52,895 bases of DNA from Caballeronia glebae (GTDB lineage: Bacteria > Pseudomonadota > Gammaproteobacteria > Burkholderiales > Burkholderiaceae): NCBI RefSeq assembly GCF_001545035.1, contig NZ_FCOJ02000053.1, positions 1-52,895 of the forward strand, written 5' to 3'. Both the position numbers and the translations under genes were made by a program. Below, piece by piece: positions 7,319 through 16,081 of this stretch (the stretch's first letter is position 1; each line of letters starts with the position of its first letter). The notes under the pieces are model-generated. The model made no database searches. It had not been told where the DNA came from and saw only the letters and a list, made by a program, of their open reading frames with translations.

Positions 7319-8328
7319 CGCGCATTCCCGTGACGGTGCTGACGGGCTTTCTCGGCGCGGGCAAGACCACGCTGCTCAATCGCGTTCTGCGCGAGCGGCA
7401 CGGGCTGCGCTATGCGGTCATCGTCAACGAGTACGGCGAACTGGGCATCGACGGCGCGCTCGTCGTCGGCGCGGAGGACGAAGTCGTCGAGCTGAACAAC
7501 GGCTGCATCTGCTGCAAGGTTCGCGGCGACCTGATTCGCGTGGTCTCCGGACTCATGCGGCGCAAGGACGGTTTCGACGGCATTCTGATCGAGATGTCCG
7601 GTCTCGCCGATCCGGCGCCCGTCGTTCAGACCTTCATCGTCGACGATGCGATTCGTCAGCGCACCGAGATCGACAGCGTGATCTGCGTGGCCGATGCGCG
7701 CCATCTCTCGACGAGCCTCGCCGCGAGCCGCGAGGCCGCCGCGCAGATCGCGCAGGCGGACGCGATTCTCCTCAACAAGACCGATCTCGCCGACCAAGCG
7801 TGCATCGCGCGCGTCGAAGCGGCGATTCGCGCGATCAATCCGCTCGCCGAGCTGACGCGCACCGAGCGCTGCGACGTGCCCATCGCGACGCTGTTCGGGC
7901 GCGGCGCGTTCGATGCGAAGCGCCTCACACTGCCCGCACCGCGCGAGGATCAAGGCACATCGGGACCGACGTATCGGCGTGTGCACGCTTCGCCGCATGA
8001 ACTCGTGAGCGCGGCTCAGCACACTCACGGCATCCAGTGCGTGTCGGTGCAGGTTCGACGGCCGCTGGAGCGCACGCGCTTTCTGTCGTGGCTCGCGCAA
8101 CTCGTCGCCGAACAGGGACAGGATCTGCTGCGCATGAAGGGCATCGTCGATATCGCGGGCTCGGAGCGTAGGCTCGTTTTTCATGGCGTCCACATGAGCA
8201 TCGACACAGCTTTCGATCGTCCGTGGGAACGCGACGAGACGCGCGATAGCCGGCTCGTGTTCATCGGCAGAAGCCTCGACGGGCACGCGCTTCGCGCAAG
8301 CGTCAGACATTGCGAGGCCGACGCGTGA
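7315..8328 (+). CDS. CobW-type G3E GTPase, putative metallochaperone
   Basis: 337-aa P-loop GTPase of the CobW/P47K group, a family that delivers metals to target enzymes. Visible are the Walker A motif TGFLGAGKTTLLN near the N-terminus, the metal-binding CxCC motif in NNGCICCKVRG, EMSGLADPAP, the NKTD guanine-specificity motif, and a C-terminal CobW_C region with a histidine (HTHGIQCVSVQVRRPLERTRFLSWL). It overlaps both neighbours by 4 bp. In this context iron delivery to the di-iron hydroxylase is the natural hypothesis, not shown by the sequence. Confidence 0.86.
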   Translation: MTRIPVTVLTGFLGAGKTTLLNRVLRERHGLRYAVIVNEYGELGIDGALVVGAEDEVVELNNGCICCKVRGDLIRVVSGLMRRKDGFDGILIEMSGLADPAPVVQTFIVDDAIRQRTEIDSVICVADARHLSTSLAASREAAAQIAQADAILLNKTDLADQACIARVEAAIRAINPLAELTRTERCDVPIATLFGRGAFDAKRLTLPAPREDQGTSGPTYRRVHASPHELVSAAQHTHGIQCVSVQVRRPLERTRFLSWLAQLVAEQGQDLLRMKGIVDIAGSERRLVFHGVHMSIDTAFDRPWERDETRDSRLVFIGRSLDGHALRASVRHCEADA

Positions 8329-9419
8329 ACGCGCCCACGCCGCTCGTCGAGTTGCTCGGCGCGAGCTGGACGGCCGAGGCGTGCGTGACGGCCGCGACGT
8401 GGAATGCCGATGGCAGCCACGCGGGACTGACGCTCGGCGACGGCACGCTGGTGCTCGCGCCCGGCAAATGGGAAGGCGGTCCGCGACTCAAGCCGCACGA
8501 GACACGCGGCGTCGAACTGATCAAGGCCACCGCGCCGCCGCCGCCGCTGGCGCGCTTTCCCGTGCACGACGGCGTGAGCCTCGGCCTCGCCGCCGATCCC
8601 GATGGCGGCTTCCTGAGCGCGGGCGACGACGGCCGGCTCGTGCAGGTGGACATCGAAGGCAACGCGCGCGTGCTCGCCACCGCGCCCGGACGATGGATCG
8701 ATCACGTCGCCACGTCGCGCGCGGGCCTGCGCGCCTATGCGAGCGGCCGGCTCGTGCGTCTGATCGGCGCGATGGAAAACGAACTGACGCTGCCGGCTTC
8801 ATCGACCGCGCTGATGTTCTCGCCGTCCGGCCAGCAACTCGCTATCGCCCATGCCGGCGGCGTCACGCTGTGGGACACGCGCGCCGCCACGTCGCGGTTG
8901 CTCGCGTGCCCCGGCTTGCCGCGCGCGCTCGCCTGGAGTCCCGATGGCCGATACCTCGTGAGCGGCATGGAAGGCAACGCGCTGCACGGCTGGCGCTTGC
9001 CCGACGGCGACGACATCGAACTCGGCGGCTATCCGCTGCAGCCCGGCTCGCTGTCGTTCGCAGCGGACGGCCGCGTGCTCGTCACGAACGGCGGACCGCG
9101 CGCGGTGTGCTGGCGCTTCGATCCGCCCGGCGCGCAAGACCGTCCGCGCGAATGCGGCGTCGCGGGCAGCGCGCCGGTGAGCCTCGTCGCGTGTCATCCG
9201 TCGTTGTCGCTGATCGCGCTCGGCTATCACAGCGGCGCGGTGCTGCTGTGTCAGCCCGGCGGCGCCGACGTGCTGTTCGTCAGGGCCAACGGCGGCGCGC
9301 CGGTATCCGCGCTCGCGTGGGCGCCCGACGGCGGACGCCTCGCCTACGGCACCGAAGCCGGCGAGATCGCGCTCGTGTATTTGCCGCACGCGTTGTTCCG
9401 CATCGCAGGTTCGCAATAG
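8325..9419 (+). CDS. WD40-repeat protein
   Basis: About 364 aa if translation starts at GTG 8325, which overlaps the GTPase stop (GTGA); a TTG five codons upstream is possible. Repeating blade-like segments are seen: AATWNADGSHAGLTLGDGTLVL, ALMFSPSGQQLAIAHAGGVTLWDTR, ALAWSPDGRYLVSGMEGNALHGWRL, ALAWAPDGGRLAYGTEAGEIALVYL, indicating a beta-propeller. No signal peptide, so cytosolic. Propellers act as scaffolds; coupling with the GTPase suggests a shared role in metal insertion or assembly of the monooxygenase. Confidence 0.82.
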   Translation: MNAPTPLVELLGASWTAEACVTAATWNADGSHAGLTLGDGTLVLAPGKWEGGPRLKPHETRGVELIKATAPPPPLARFPVHDGVSLGLAADPDGGFLSAGDDGRLVQVDIEGNARVLATAPGRWIDHVATSRAGLRAYASGRLVRLIGAMENELTLPASSTALMFSPSGQQLAIAHAGGVTLWDTRAATSRLLACPGLPRALAWSPDGRYLVSGMEGNALHGWRLPDGDDIELGGYPLQPGSLSFAADGRVLVTNGGPRAVCWRFDPPGAQDRPRECGVAGSAPVSLVACHPSLSLIALGYHSGAVLLCQPGGADVLFVRANGGAPVSALAWAPDGGRLAYGTEAGEIALVYLPHALFRIAGSQ

Positions 9420-9450
9420 CCCGCATTCAAATCCGCCAAGGGAGATGGAG

Positions 9451-9642
9451 ATGACGACCGATGCACCCTCGAAGGAACAGTTTTTCGAACGGCTCGGCGC
9501 GCTGTCCGACGACATGATCGCCGCGCATGGCCGCGACTTCGCGATGGGCGCGCTGATACTCGCCGCGCGCTTCATCGCGCAGGGTCAGCCGGTGGCGGAC
9601 GCCGCGACGGCGAGCGCGGGCAAGATCATCGTCGAGCATTGA
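9451..9642 (+). CDS. Small protein upstream of prmA (63 aa)
   Basis: Predicted product MTTDAPSKEQFFERLGALSDDMIAAHGRDF and on, helical, with no signal peptide. I chose ATG 9451 because GGAG at 9441-9444 is correctly spaced; ATG 9445 is too close to it. The stop lies 3 bp from the next small gene. No family recognised. The fixed position between the WD40 gene and the hydroxylase gene suggests a dedicated accessory protein. Confidence 0.68.
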   Translation: MTTDAPSKEQFFERLGALSDDMIAAHGRDFAMGALILAARFIAQGQPVADAATASAGKIIVEH

Positions 9643-9645
9643 GCG

Positions 9646-9834
9646 ATGTCGCAATTCGGGACACCGGAAGAAGCGCGGGCGTCGCGTTCCACGACAGAAG
9701 CGCGCCGCGCCTTGATGAAACACGGCCCGCTCGCGGATGGCACGCTTGTCGCTCTTAACGGGGCCGTGCCGATGCAAACGGCGCAATCGATGGTGATCCA
9801 GGACCCGCGGCCCGAGCCGCCGGTTCCCCTGTAA
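9646..9834 (+). CDS. Small protein upstream of prmA (62 aa)
   Basis: Product MSQFGTPEEARASRSTTEARRALMKHGPLADGTLVALNGAVPMQTAQSMVIQDPRPEPPVPL has a charged N-terminal half and a Pro-rich tail. It starts 3 bp after the preceding stop and ends 18 bp before prmA, so it is in the same transcript and probably coupled. No recognised domain. Its function can only be guessed from context. Confidence 0.62.
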   Translation: MSQFGTPEEARASRSTTEARRALMKHGPLADGTLVALNGAVPMQTAQSMVIQDPRPEPPVPL

Positions 9835-9852
9835 CCGGACAAGGAGAGCTCG

Positions 9853-11523
9853 ATGTCAGAAGCATTAACGCTCAACAAGATCACGTCCCAGCGAGGCATC
9901 AGTATCGGCGAGGCGGCAAAACGCGTCGCCGATCTCGGCTGGACACCCAGTTACGTTCAGGAAGCGATGACCTTCCCGACCGATTACAAGATCAGCAAGG
10001 CGCCGCGCGATCCGATGAAGCAGGTGCTGCGCTCGTATTTCCCGATGCAGGAGGAGAAGGACAACCGCGTCTACGGCGCGCTCGACGCGGCGCTGCGTGG
10101 CGACATGTTCCGCAATGTCGAGCCGCGCTGGGTCGAGTGGATGAAGCTGTTCCTCGCGATCATTCCGTTCCCGGAAATCTCGGCCGCGCGCTCGATGGCG
10201 ATGCTCGGCCGTCTCGCGCCCGGAGAAGAACTGCGCACCGGCTTCACGATGCAGATGGTCGACGAGTTCCGTCACTCGACGATCCAGATGAATCTGAAGA
10301 AGTGGTACATGGAGAACTACATCGATCCGGCGGGCTTCGATATTACCGAGGCCGCGTTCGGCAAGTGCTATGCAACGACCATCGGCCGTCAGTTCGCGGA
10401 AGGCTTCCTGACCGGCGACGCCGTGACGGCCGCCAACGTGTTCCTGCAAGTGGTCGCGGAAACGGCCTTCACCAACACGCTGTTCGTCGCGATGCCCTCG
10501 GAGGCCGCGCGCAACGGCGACTATGCGTTGCCGACCGTGTTTCTCTCCGTGCAGTCGGACGAAAGCCGTCACATCGGCAACGGCCACTCGCTGATGATGT
10601 CGGTCATCAACGATCCCGACAATCATCTGCTGCTCGAACGCGATCTGCGTTACGCGTTCTGGCAGAACCACGCGATTGTCGATGCGGCTATCGGCACGTT
10701 CATCGAATATGGCACGACGGACCGCGACAAGAAGAAAGAGTCGTATGCGGAGTTGTGGCACAGGTGGATCTACGAGGACTATTACCGCACCTACATGCTG
10801 CCGCTCGAAAAGTACGGCATCAAGATTCATCACGACGATGTGGCCGCCGCGTGGGATCGCCTCGTCAAGAAGAACTATGTGCATAAGGTCGCGCAGTTCT
10901 TCTCGGTCGGCTGGCCGGTGAACTTCTGGCGCATCGAGGCGCAGACGGAGAAGGACTTCGAGTGGTTCGAGCACAAGTATCCGGGCTGGTATGCGGAATT
11001 CGGCGACTACTGGAAGTGGTACGCGAAGAAGAGCACACCTGGACAGACCAACATGCTGTTCGATCAGGAGAACGGCTACGTCTATCCGCATCGTTGCTGG
11101 AGTTGCCTCGTGCCGTGCCTGATTCGCGAGGACTTCTGCGTCGATGAAGTCGAAGGCAAGCTCTATACGTATTGCTCGGAACTGTGCCGCTGGACGCACA
11201 AGGTGGCGTTCGCATCGGAATACGAAGGCCGCCCGACGCCCGCGATGGGCCGCTTCAGCGGACGTCGCGAATGGGAAGAGGTCTATCACGGCTGGGATCT
11301 CGCCGATTGCATCAAGGATCTCGGCTTCGTGCGCAGCGACGGCAAGACGCTCGTGCCTCAGCCACATCTGCGCTTCGACAACCGCGACATGTGGACGCTC
11401 GACGACGTGCGCGGCCACACGATCCAGAGTCCGATCGTGCTGATACGCGAGATGACGCCGGAGCAGCGCGAGAAGCACATCGCGGAGTATCGCGCGGGCT
11501 TCAAGATCAATCCGGTGAACTGA
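9853..11523 (+). CDS. prmA: Di-iron monooxygenase hydroxylase large subunit (propane/Mim type)
   Basis: 556-aa catalytic alpha subunit of a group-5 soluble di-iron monooxygenase. The six iron ligands can be placed: E108, E138-x2-H141 (DEFRH), E203 (VAETAF) and E237-x2-H240 (DESRH). The E-to-E spacings of 30 and 34 equal those of the methane monooxygenase hydroxylase. The C-terminal half carries a Cys cluster (HRCWSCLVPCLIREDFC, YCSELC). Family members hydroxylate propane, acetone or phenol; substrate here is undetermined. Start ATG 9853 follows AAGGAGAGCTCG. A 10-bp hairpin separates it from the reductase gene. Confidence 0.93.
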   Translation: MSEALTLNKITSQRGISIGEAAKRVADLGWTPSYVQEAMTFPTDYKISKAPRDPMKQVLRSYFPMQEEKDNRVYGALDAALRGDMFRNVEPRWVEWMKLFLAIIPFPEISAARSMAMLGRLAPGEELRTGFTMQMVDEFRHSTIQMNLKKWYMENYIDPAGFDITEAAFGKCYATTIGRQFAEGFLTGDAVTAANVFLQVVAETAFTNTLFVAMPSEAARNGDYALPTVFLSVQSDESRHIGNGHSLMMSVINDPDNHLLLERDLRYAFWQNHAIVDAAIGTFIEYGTTDRDKKKESYAELWHRWIYEDYYRTYMLPLEKYGIKIHHDDVAAAWDRLVKKNYVHKVAQFFSVGWPVNFWRIEAQTEKDFEWFEHKYPGWYAEFGDYWKWYAKKSTPGQTNMLFDQENGYVYPHRCWSCLVPCLIREDFCVDEVEGKLYTYCSELCRWTHKVAFASEYEGRPTPAMGRFSGRREWEEVYHGWDLADCIKDLGFVRSDGKTLVPQPHLRFDNRDMWTLDDVRGHTIQSPIVLIREMTPEQREKHIAEYRAGFKINPVN

Positions 11524-11537
11524 AGCGGGCCAGCGAT

Positions 11538-11559
11538 CCGGCGCGTTTGAACGCGCCGG
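11538..11559 (+). other. Intercistronic hairpin after prmA
   Basis: Arms CCGGCGCGTT and AACGCGCCGG pair perfectly over 10 bp with only a TG between them; the central TT/AA pairs probably open to give a 6-nt loop. No T tract. Placed 15 bp after the prmA stop, it could protect the prmA message from 3' decay. Confidence 0.75.
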
Positions 11560-11582
11560 GGCGCGACACGATGGAGGAGCGT

Positions 11583-12644
11583 ATGAGCGTTTCGCAGAAA
11601 GCCGGCGATGAGCCCGCGATGCACACGGTCCGCTTCGAGCCGGTCGGCGTCGAGATGTCCGTCGCGGAAGGCGAAACCGTGCTGGAGGCGGCGTTCCGGC
11701 AAGGTATCGCCGTCATGCACGGATGCAAGGAAGGGCAGTGCAGCAGTTGCAAGTCGCTGCTCGTCGAAGGCGATGTCGAGATGAAGAAGTACTCGACCTT
11801 CGCGCTGCCCGACTACGAGAAAGAGTCGGGTCACGTGTTGCTGTGCAGGACGCTGGCTTATAGCGATCTCATCGTCGAGTTGCTCAACTACGACGAAGAC
11901 CTGATGCGCCGCTCGATACCCGTCGCCGAATACGACGCGACCGTCACGAGCATCACCGCGCTCACGCACGACATCCGTCTGCTCGAAGTGCACTTAAGCC
12001 GGCCGTTGCGTTTCTGGGCGGGCCAGTATGTCGATCTGACGATTCCGTCCGCCGGCATCACGCGCTCTTTCTCGATGGCCAATCCGCCCGATGGCGAACG
12101 GCGCTTGAGCTTCATCATCAAGAAGTATCCGAACGGCGCGTTCTCATCGAGGCTCGACGAAGGCCTCAAGCCCGGCGACCGGATGATCGCGAAAGGTCCA
12201 TACGGCACGTGTTTTAGACGCGAGGATCAGCCCGGCCCGATGGTGCTGGTGGGCGGCGGCTCGGGCATGTCGCCGCTGTGGTCGATTCTGCAGGATCACG
12301 TCGCAAGCGGCGAAGCGCGGCCCGTGCGTTTCTTCTACGGCGCGCGCACCCGCCGCGATCTGTTCTATCTCGACGAGTTCGCGGACCTCGCGGACAAGCT
12401 GCCGGACTTCCGCTTCATTCCGGCGCTCTCGAATGCCGAACCCGGCGACGACTGGACGGGCGAGGCGGGCTTCATCCACGAAGTCGTGGGCCGCGTGTTG
12501 CGCGACGATGCGCTCTCGGGCGATATCGACGCCTACACGTGCGGTCCCACGGCGATGATCGACGCCGTGATTCCGGTGCTGCAAATGGCCGGCGTGGAAC
12601 CGGAACGGCTGTATTTCGACAAGTTCACGCAGGCGGTCCGATGA
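11583..12644 (+). CDS. prmB: Monooxygenase reductase, [2Fe-2S]-FAD-NAD(P)H
   Basis: 353-aa electron donor to the hydroxylase. An N-terminal plant-type ferredoxin domain binds a [2Fe-2S] cluster through C48, C53, C56 and C88 (C-x4-C-x2-C...C). It is followed by an FAD domain (RSFSMAN) and an NAD(P)H domain with GGGSGMSPLWSIL and a terminal CGPTAMIDA. ATG 11583 with GGAGGAG upstream is preferred over the in-frame ATG 12 bp earlier. Second gene of the A-reductase-C-D order seen in propane monooxygenase operons. Confidence 0.92.
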   Translation: MSVSQKAGDEPAMHTVRFEPVGVEMSVAEGETVLEAAFRQGIAVMHGCKEGQCSSCKSLLVEGDVEMKKYSTFALPDYEKESGHVLLCRTLAYSDLIVELLNYDEDLMRRSIPVAEYDATVTSITALTHDIRLLEVHLSRPLRFWAGQYVDLTIPSAGITRSFSMANPPDGERRLSFIIKKYPNGAFSSRLDEGLKPGDRMIAKGPYGTCFRREDQPGPMVLVGGGSGMSPLWSILQDHVASGEARPVRFFYGARTRRDLFYLDEFADLADKLPDFRFIPALSNAEPGDDWTGEAGFIHEVVGRVLRDDALSGDIDAYTCGPTAMIDAVIPVLQMAGVEPERLYFDKFTQAVR

Positions 12645-12703
12645 TGGCCCGTCGCCCTGATATCCCCAAATCGGAGCATCAAGCGTAGCCAAGGAGACAT
12701 GAC

Positions 12704-13789
12704 ATGAGTACGTCGACGGAGCAGTCATCGCCGCTTAAGTCGGGCGCTGCGGGCGCGGCGCAGTTCGCGGGCTGGGACAGCCGCAAGTACAACTATTTCG
12801 AACCGAAAGGACGCAAGGCAAGCCATTACGAGGACATGACCGTCGACGTGCAGCCGGACCCGAAGCGCTATCTGATTCAGGACTGGATTCTGCAATTCGC
12901 CGACGGCACGCCGACCTATTCCGAAACGTGGACCGCCGCGAAATGCTCGGACTGGCACAAGTTCCGCGCGGTCGATGAAGAGTGGGAGCGCACGCACTAT
13001 CAGCGGCAATCGACTATCGTCGGGATGATTACGAATGCGATCGGCAATGCGCGGCGCTCGGGCGCGGTCAAGCGTTTCGACAAGACCTGGGTGAAGGTGC
13101 TCGAACAACATCTCGGCGCATACAAGCACGCCGAGTTCGGCCTCGGCACCGCGACCATGCACGCGCAGCGCTACGGCTACACGCAGATGATCAACAGCGC
13201 GATCCTGACCAACGCCTCGTACAAGCTGCGCTTCGCTCAGGACCTCACGCTGTATCTCGGCGAGATTGCTTTGGATCTGCCGGGCTTCGACCTCGACTCG
13301 GGCAAGCAGCACTGGTTGAACGATCCGCTCTGGCAGGGCACGCGCCTCGCGATCGAAACCATCGGCGGCGCGACCGATTACCTCGAAAAGTATTTCGCGG
13401 TGAACGCGGTGTTCGAACCGCTCGTGGGCGACCTGTTCCGCAGCGGCTTCATCATGCAGGTCGCCGCCGCGCAGAACGACTTCGTGACGCCCACCGTGGT
13501 GTCCGCCGCCGAAGGCGACTACGAGCGCAACCTCGCCAACGCGGTCGAGTTGTTTCACATGCTCGCGAACGATCCCGCGCATGGCGACGCGAACCGCGCG
13601 CTCTTCAGCGCATGGCTCGACAAGCATGGCGCGCTCGCGGCCGACGCGGCGAAGCATCTCCAGCCGATCTGGTCCATTCCGCACGCGAAGGCGGCGCAGT
13701 TCAACGAGGCGCTGAGCAGTTCGGTCGAACGTGCGCAACTGATCGCGAAGGAAATCGGCATTCCGTTTTCGCTCGCGATCGAGGCCTGA
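12704..13789 (+). CDS. prmC: Monooxygenase hydroxylase small (beta) subunit
   Basis: 361-aa structural beta subunit of the di-iron hydroxylase, ferritin-like helical fold. Characteristic stretches are FEPKGRKASHYEDMTVDVQPDPKRYLIQDW and GTATMHAQRYGYTQMINSAILTNASYKLRFAQDL. It lacks the paired ExxH motifs of the alpha subunit, as expected. Start ATG 12704 follows AAGGAGACATG. Forms the alpha2beta2 hydroxylase with the prmA product by analogy with the family. Confidence 0.91.
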   Translation: MSTSTEQSSPLKSGAAGAAQFAGWDSRKYNYFEPKGRKASHYEDMTVDVQPDPKRYLIQDWILQFADGTPTYSETWTAAKCSDWHKFRAVDEEWERTHYQRQSTIVGMITNAIGNARRSGAVKRFDKTWVKVLEQHLGAYKHAEFGLGTATMHAQRYGYTQMINSAILTNASYKLRFAQDLTLYLGEIALDLPGFDLDSGKQHWLNDPLWQGTRLAIETIGGATDYLEKYFAVNAVFEPLVGDLFRSGFIMQVAAAQNDFVTPTVVSAAEGDYERNLANAVELFHMLANDPAHGDANRALFSAWLDKHGALAADAAKHLQPIWSIPHAKAAQFNEALSSSVERAQLIAKEIGIPFSLAIEA

Positions 13790-13831
13790 ATCCCGATGAC
13801 CGTCTGAATCCACCGCGAACAGGAGCAGCTC

Positions 13832-14185
13832 ATGTCAGTGCATACCGACAACATCTTCAAGTCGATAAAGGATCTTCGCTTCGACCAGACCATCTCGCAT
13901 CAGTGCGGCGTCACGATGAACGACAGCGTCGAGGCGCGCGCGATCGCCGAGCTCATGGCGACCAAGCCGGGCATCACGGTGACTTATCTGCCCGCGATGA
14001 TCCGCATCGACGGACAGGGAAAGATCGAGTTCAAGATGGGCGAAATCAGCGACGTGCTGGGCCGCGAGATGACGCCTCATCTGTTTGAAATATCGACCTC
14101 GACTCATTACGGCCGCATGGTGATGATCGACGACGATACCGTCGTGCTGTTCGGCAACATGGAAGACGCAATGGCCTACGAATGA
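13832..14185 (+). CDS. prmD: Monooxygenase coupling/effector protein, MmoB/DmpM family
   Basis: 117-aa cofactor-free regulatory protein that docks on the hydroxylase and tunes oxygen activation. It shows the MmoB/DmpM pattern: NDSVEARAIAELMATKPGITVTYLPAMIRIDGQGKIEFKM and ending STHYGRMVMIDDDTVVLFGNMEDAM. Ribosome site AGGAG precedes ATG 13832. A strong hairpin starts 6 bp after the stop, so the core ABCD unit ends with a structured 3' end. Confidence 0.92.
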   Translation: MSVHTDNIFKSIKDLRFDQTISHQCGVTMNDSVEARAIAELMATKPGITVTYLPAMIRIDGQGKIEFKMGEISDVLGREMTPHLFEISTSTHYGRMVMIDDDTVVLFGNMEDAMAYE

Positions 14186-14190
14186 AAACA

Positions 14191-14210
14191 CTCGCGGGTG
14201 CGCCCGCGAG
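14191..14210 (+). other. Intercistronic hairpin after prmD
   Basis: Arms CTCGCGGG and CCCGCGAG, 8 bp perfect, with a TGCG tetraloop, directly after the prmD stop and 25 bp before the amidohydrolase start. No T run; probably an RNA stability or partial attenuation element. Confidence 0.72.
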
Positions 14211-14234
14211 CGACAACCCCACGGAGACACCAAC

Positions 14235-15260
14235 ATGTTCAGAACCCAGGACGGCGAGGATATTTTCATCATCGACGGGCACGTTCATCTATGGGACGGC
14301 AGCAAGGCGAACGTGAAGAACGTGCACGGTCAGCAGTTCATCGACTGCTTCTATGCGTATCACAAGAACCTGAGCCCGCAGGAATACCTGTGGCCGAAGG
14401 AGAAGTTCGACCAGTACGGCGAAGAGGTCATGTACGAAGATCTCTTCGTCAAAGGCTATGACGACATGGCGATCTGCCAGCCGACCTACCTGACCGACTT
14501 CTATAAGAACGGCTTCAACACCACTGAAGCGAATTACGTGGTGAAGAAGAAGTATCCGAACCGCTTTATCGTGAATGGCGCGTTCGATCCGCGTGATGGC
14601 GAGGCCGGACTCGAACGTCTCGACGAGCTATCGCAGCTATACAAGATTCAGGGCGTGAAGCTATACACGGCCGAATGGCGCGGCGACAGCAAAGGCTACA
14701 AGCTGTCCGATCCGGGCGCGTACCGGTTCCTCGAACGCTGCGAGAAACTGGGCATCAAGAACATTCACGTCCACAAGGGGCCGACGATTCTGCCGCTCAA
14801 TCGCGATGCCTTCGATGTCGCCGATATCGACGACGTGGCGACGAGCTTTCAGAACCTGAACTTCATCGTCGAGCATTGCGGCTTGCCTCGTCTGGACGAT
14901 TTCTGCTGGATCGCCACGCAGGAGACGAACGTCTATGGCGGCCTCGCCGTCGTGCTGCCGTTCATCCACACGCGGCCGGAATATTTCGCGCATGTGATTT
15001 CGGAGCTGCTGTTCTGGATCGGCGAAGACCGCATTCTCTACGGCAGCGACTACGCGATCTGGTCGCCCAAGTGGCTCATCGAAAAGTTCATGGCCTTCGA
15101 ACTGCCGGAATCGGTCAGCAAGGAAACGGGCGTGAAACTGTCGCTGGAGACGAAGAAGAAAATTCTCGGGCTGAATGCGGCGCGTCTCTATGGCATCGAT
15201 ATCGAGGCGCAGAAGAAGCTGCTCGAAGAAACGCCGGCTGCCGCGGTGGCGCACGCATGA
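14235..15260 (+). CDS. Amidohydrolase-2 family protein of the monooxygenase locus
   Basis: 341-aa TIM-barrel metal hydrolase. The HxH motif IDGHVHLW lies at the N-terminus, with later candidate ligands HVHKGPT, VEHCGLP and YGSDYA. Members of this group include decarboxylases and hydrolases of ring carboxylates. The same type of gene follows mimABCD/prmABCD in actinobacteria, where its job is unknown. Start ATG 14235 is behind GGAGACACC. The stop overlaps the next start by 4 bp, so it is coupled to the MIP18-like protein. Confidence 0.87.
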   Translation: MFRTQDGEDIFIIDGHVHLWDGSKANVKNVHGQQFIDCFYAYHKNLSPQEYLWPKEKFDQYGEEVMYEDLFVKGYDDMAICQPTYLTDFYKNGFNTTEANYVVKKKYPNRFIVNGAFDPRDGEAGLERLDELSQLYKIQGVKLYTAEWRGDSKGYKLSDPGAYRFLERCEKLGIKNIHVHKGPTILPLNRDAFDVADIDDVATSFQNLNFIVEHCGLPRLDDFCWIATQETNVYGGLAVVLPFIHTRPEYFAHVISELLFWIGEDRILYGSDYAIWSPKWLIEKFMAFELPESVSKETGVKLSLETKKKILGLNAARLYGIDIEAQKKLLEETPAAAVAHA

Positions 15261-16051
15261 GCGCCGCGAGCGCACGCGCGGCGCAAGTATGGGAGCGGCT
15301 CGCATCCGTCATCGATCCGGAACTCGACGAGTCGGTGACGGAGCTTAACTTCGTCACGTCCGTCGAGGTCGATGCCGACGGCGGCGTGACAGTCGCCTTT
15401 CGACTTCCGACGTACTGGTGCGCCGCCAACTTCGCGTATCTGATGGCGGCGGACATGCGCGCGGCGATCGCGGGTTTGCCGTGGGTCACGCGCATCGGCG
15501 TCACGCTCGGCGAGCACATGTACGCGAACGAGATCAATCGCGGCATGGCGGAGAACCTGTCGTTCCGGCAGGCATTCGGCGATGCGGCGAACGACGATCT
15601 CGACGCCGTGCGTCAGACGTTTCTCGTCAAGGCGTTCCAGCGCAGACAGGAGGCGCTGCTCGCGCATCTGCTCGCGAGCGGGCACGAGGCGGATGCGCTC
15701 GTCCGGCTGACGATCGGTGAGCTTGCGTCACTTGCCTCGCTTGCCGGCGAGCCCGAACGTGCGCGTCTGGTCGCGCGTTACATGGAGCGTCGTCATGTAT
15801 GCGGGAGCGCAGTGGACGAAATGCAACCCGCATTCGTCGACACACGCGGCGTGGCGCTCGATCCCGCGACGCTCGGCGCATATCTGCGCGAGTCGCGGCG
15901 CGTGGGCGTCAATGCCGAATTCAACAGCGCGTTGTGCCGCGGCCTGCTCGCGGCGCGCTATGACGAAGGCGCGCACGCGCTCGAAGAGAAACCGGTGCGC
16001 TTCTACCCGCGCATGCGCGATGCATCGACGGTGCAGTGCAAACAGGCGTGA
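15257..16051 (+). CDS. MIP18/DUF59-domain protein, metal-sulfur or metal-site assembly
   Basis: 264 aa, starting at the ATGA overlap. The first 90 residues are a MIP18-type (SufT/PaaD) domain: VWERLASVIDPELDESVTELNFV and the cysteine-bearing LPTYWCAANFAYLMAADMR. The rest is an unrecognised helical region. DUF59 proteins help mature iron-sulfur and other metal proteins. Placed between the amidohydrolase and the GroEL paralogue, it is best read as a maturation factor for the hydroxylase or its reductase; that is inference. Confidence 0.82.
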   Translation: MSAASARAAQVWERLASVIDPELDESVTELNFVTSVEVDADGGVTVAFRLPTYWCAANFAYLMAADMRAAIAGLPWVTRIGVTLGEHMYANEINRGMAENLSFRQAFGDAANDDLDAVRQTFLVKAFQRRQEALLAHLLASGHEADALVRLTIGELASLASLAGEPERARLVARYMERRHVCGSAVDEMQPAFVDTRGVALDPATLGAYLRESRRVGVNAEFNSALCRGLLAARYDEGAHALEEKPVRFYPRMRDASTVQCKQA

Positions 16052-16081
16052 ACGAACATAAACCGGAGACAGGAGCACACG

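Noticed and set aside
9865..11478. 537-codon open frame antisense to prmA
   Set aside because: Arg/His/Val-rich composition of a GC-rich shadow frame; prmA has all di-iron ligands and operon context.
12642..12688. 15-codon frame between prmB and prmC
   Set aside because: No ribosome site of its own and overlaps the prmB stop; probably chance.
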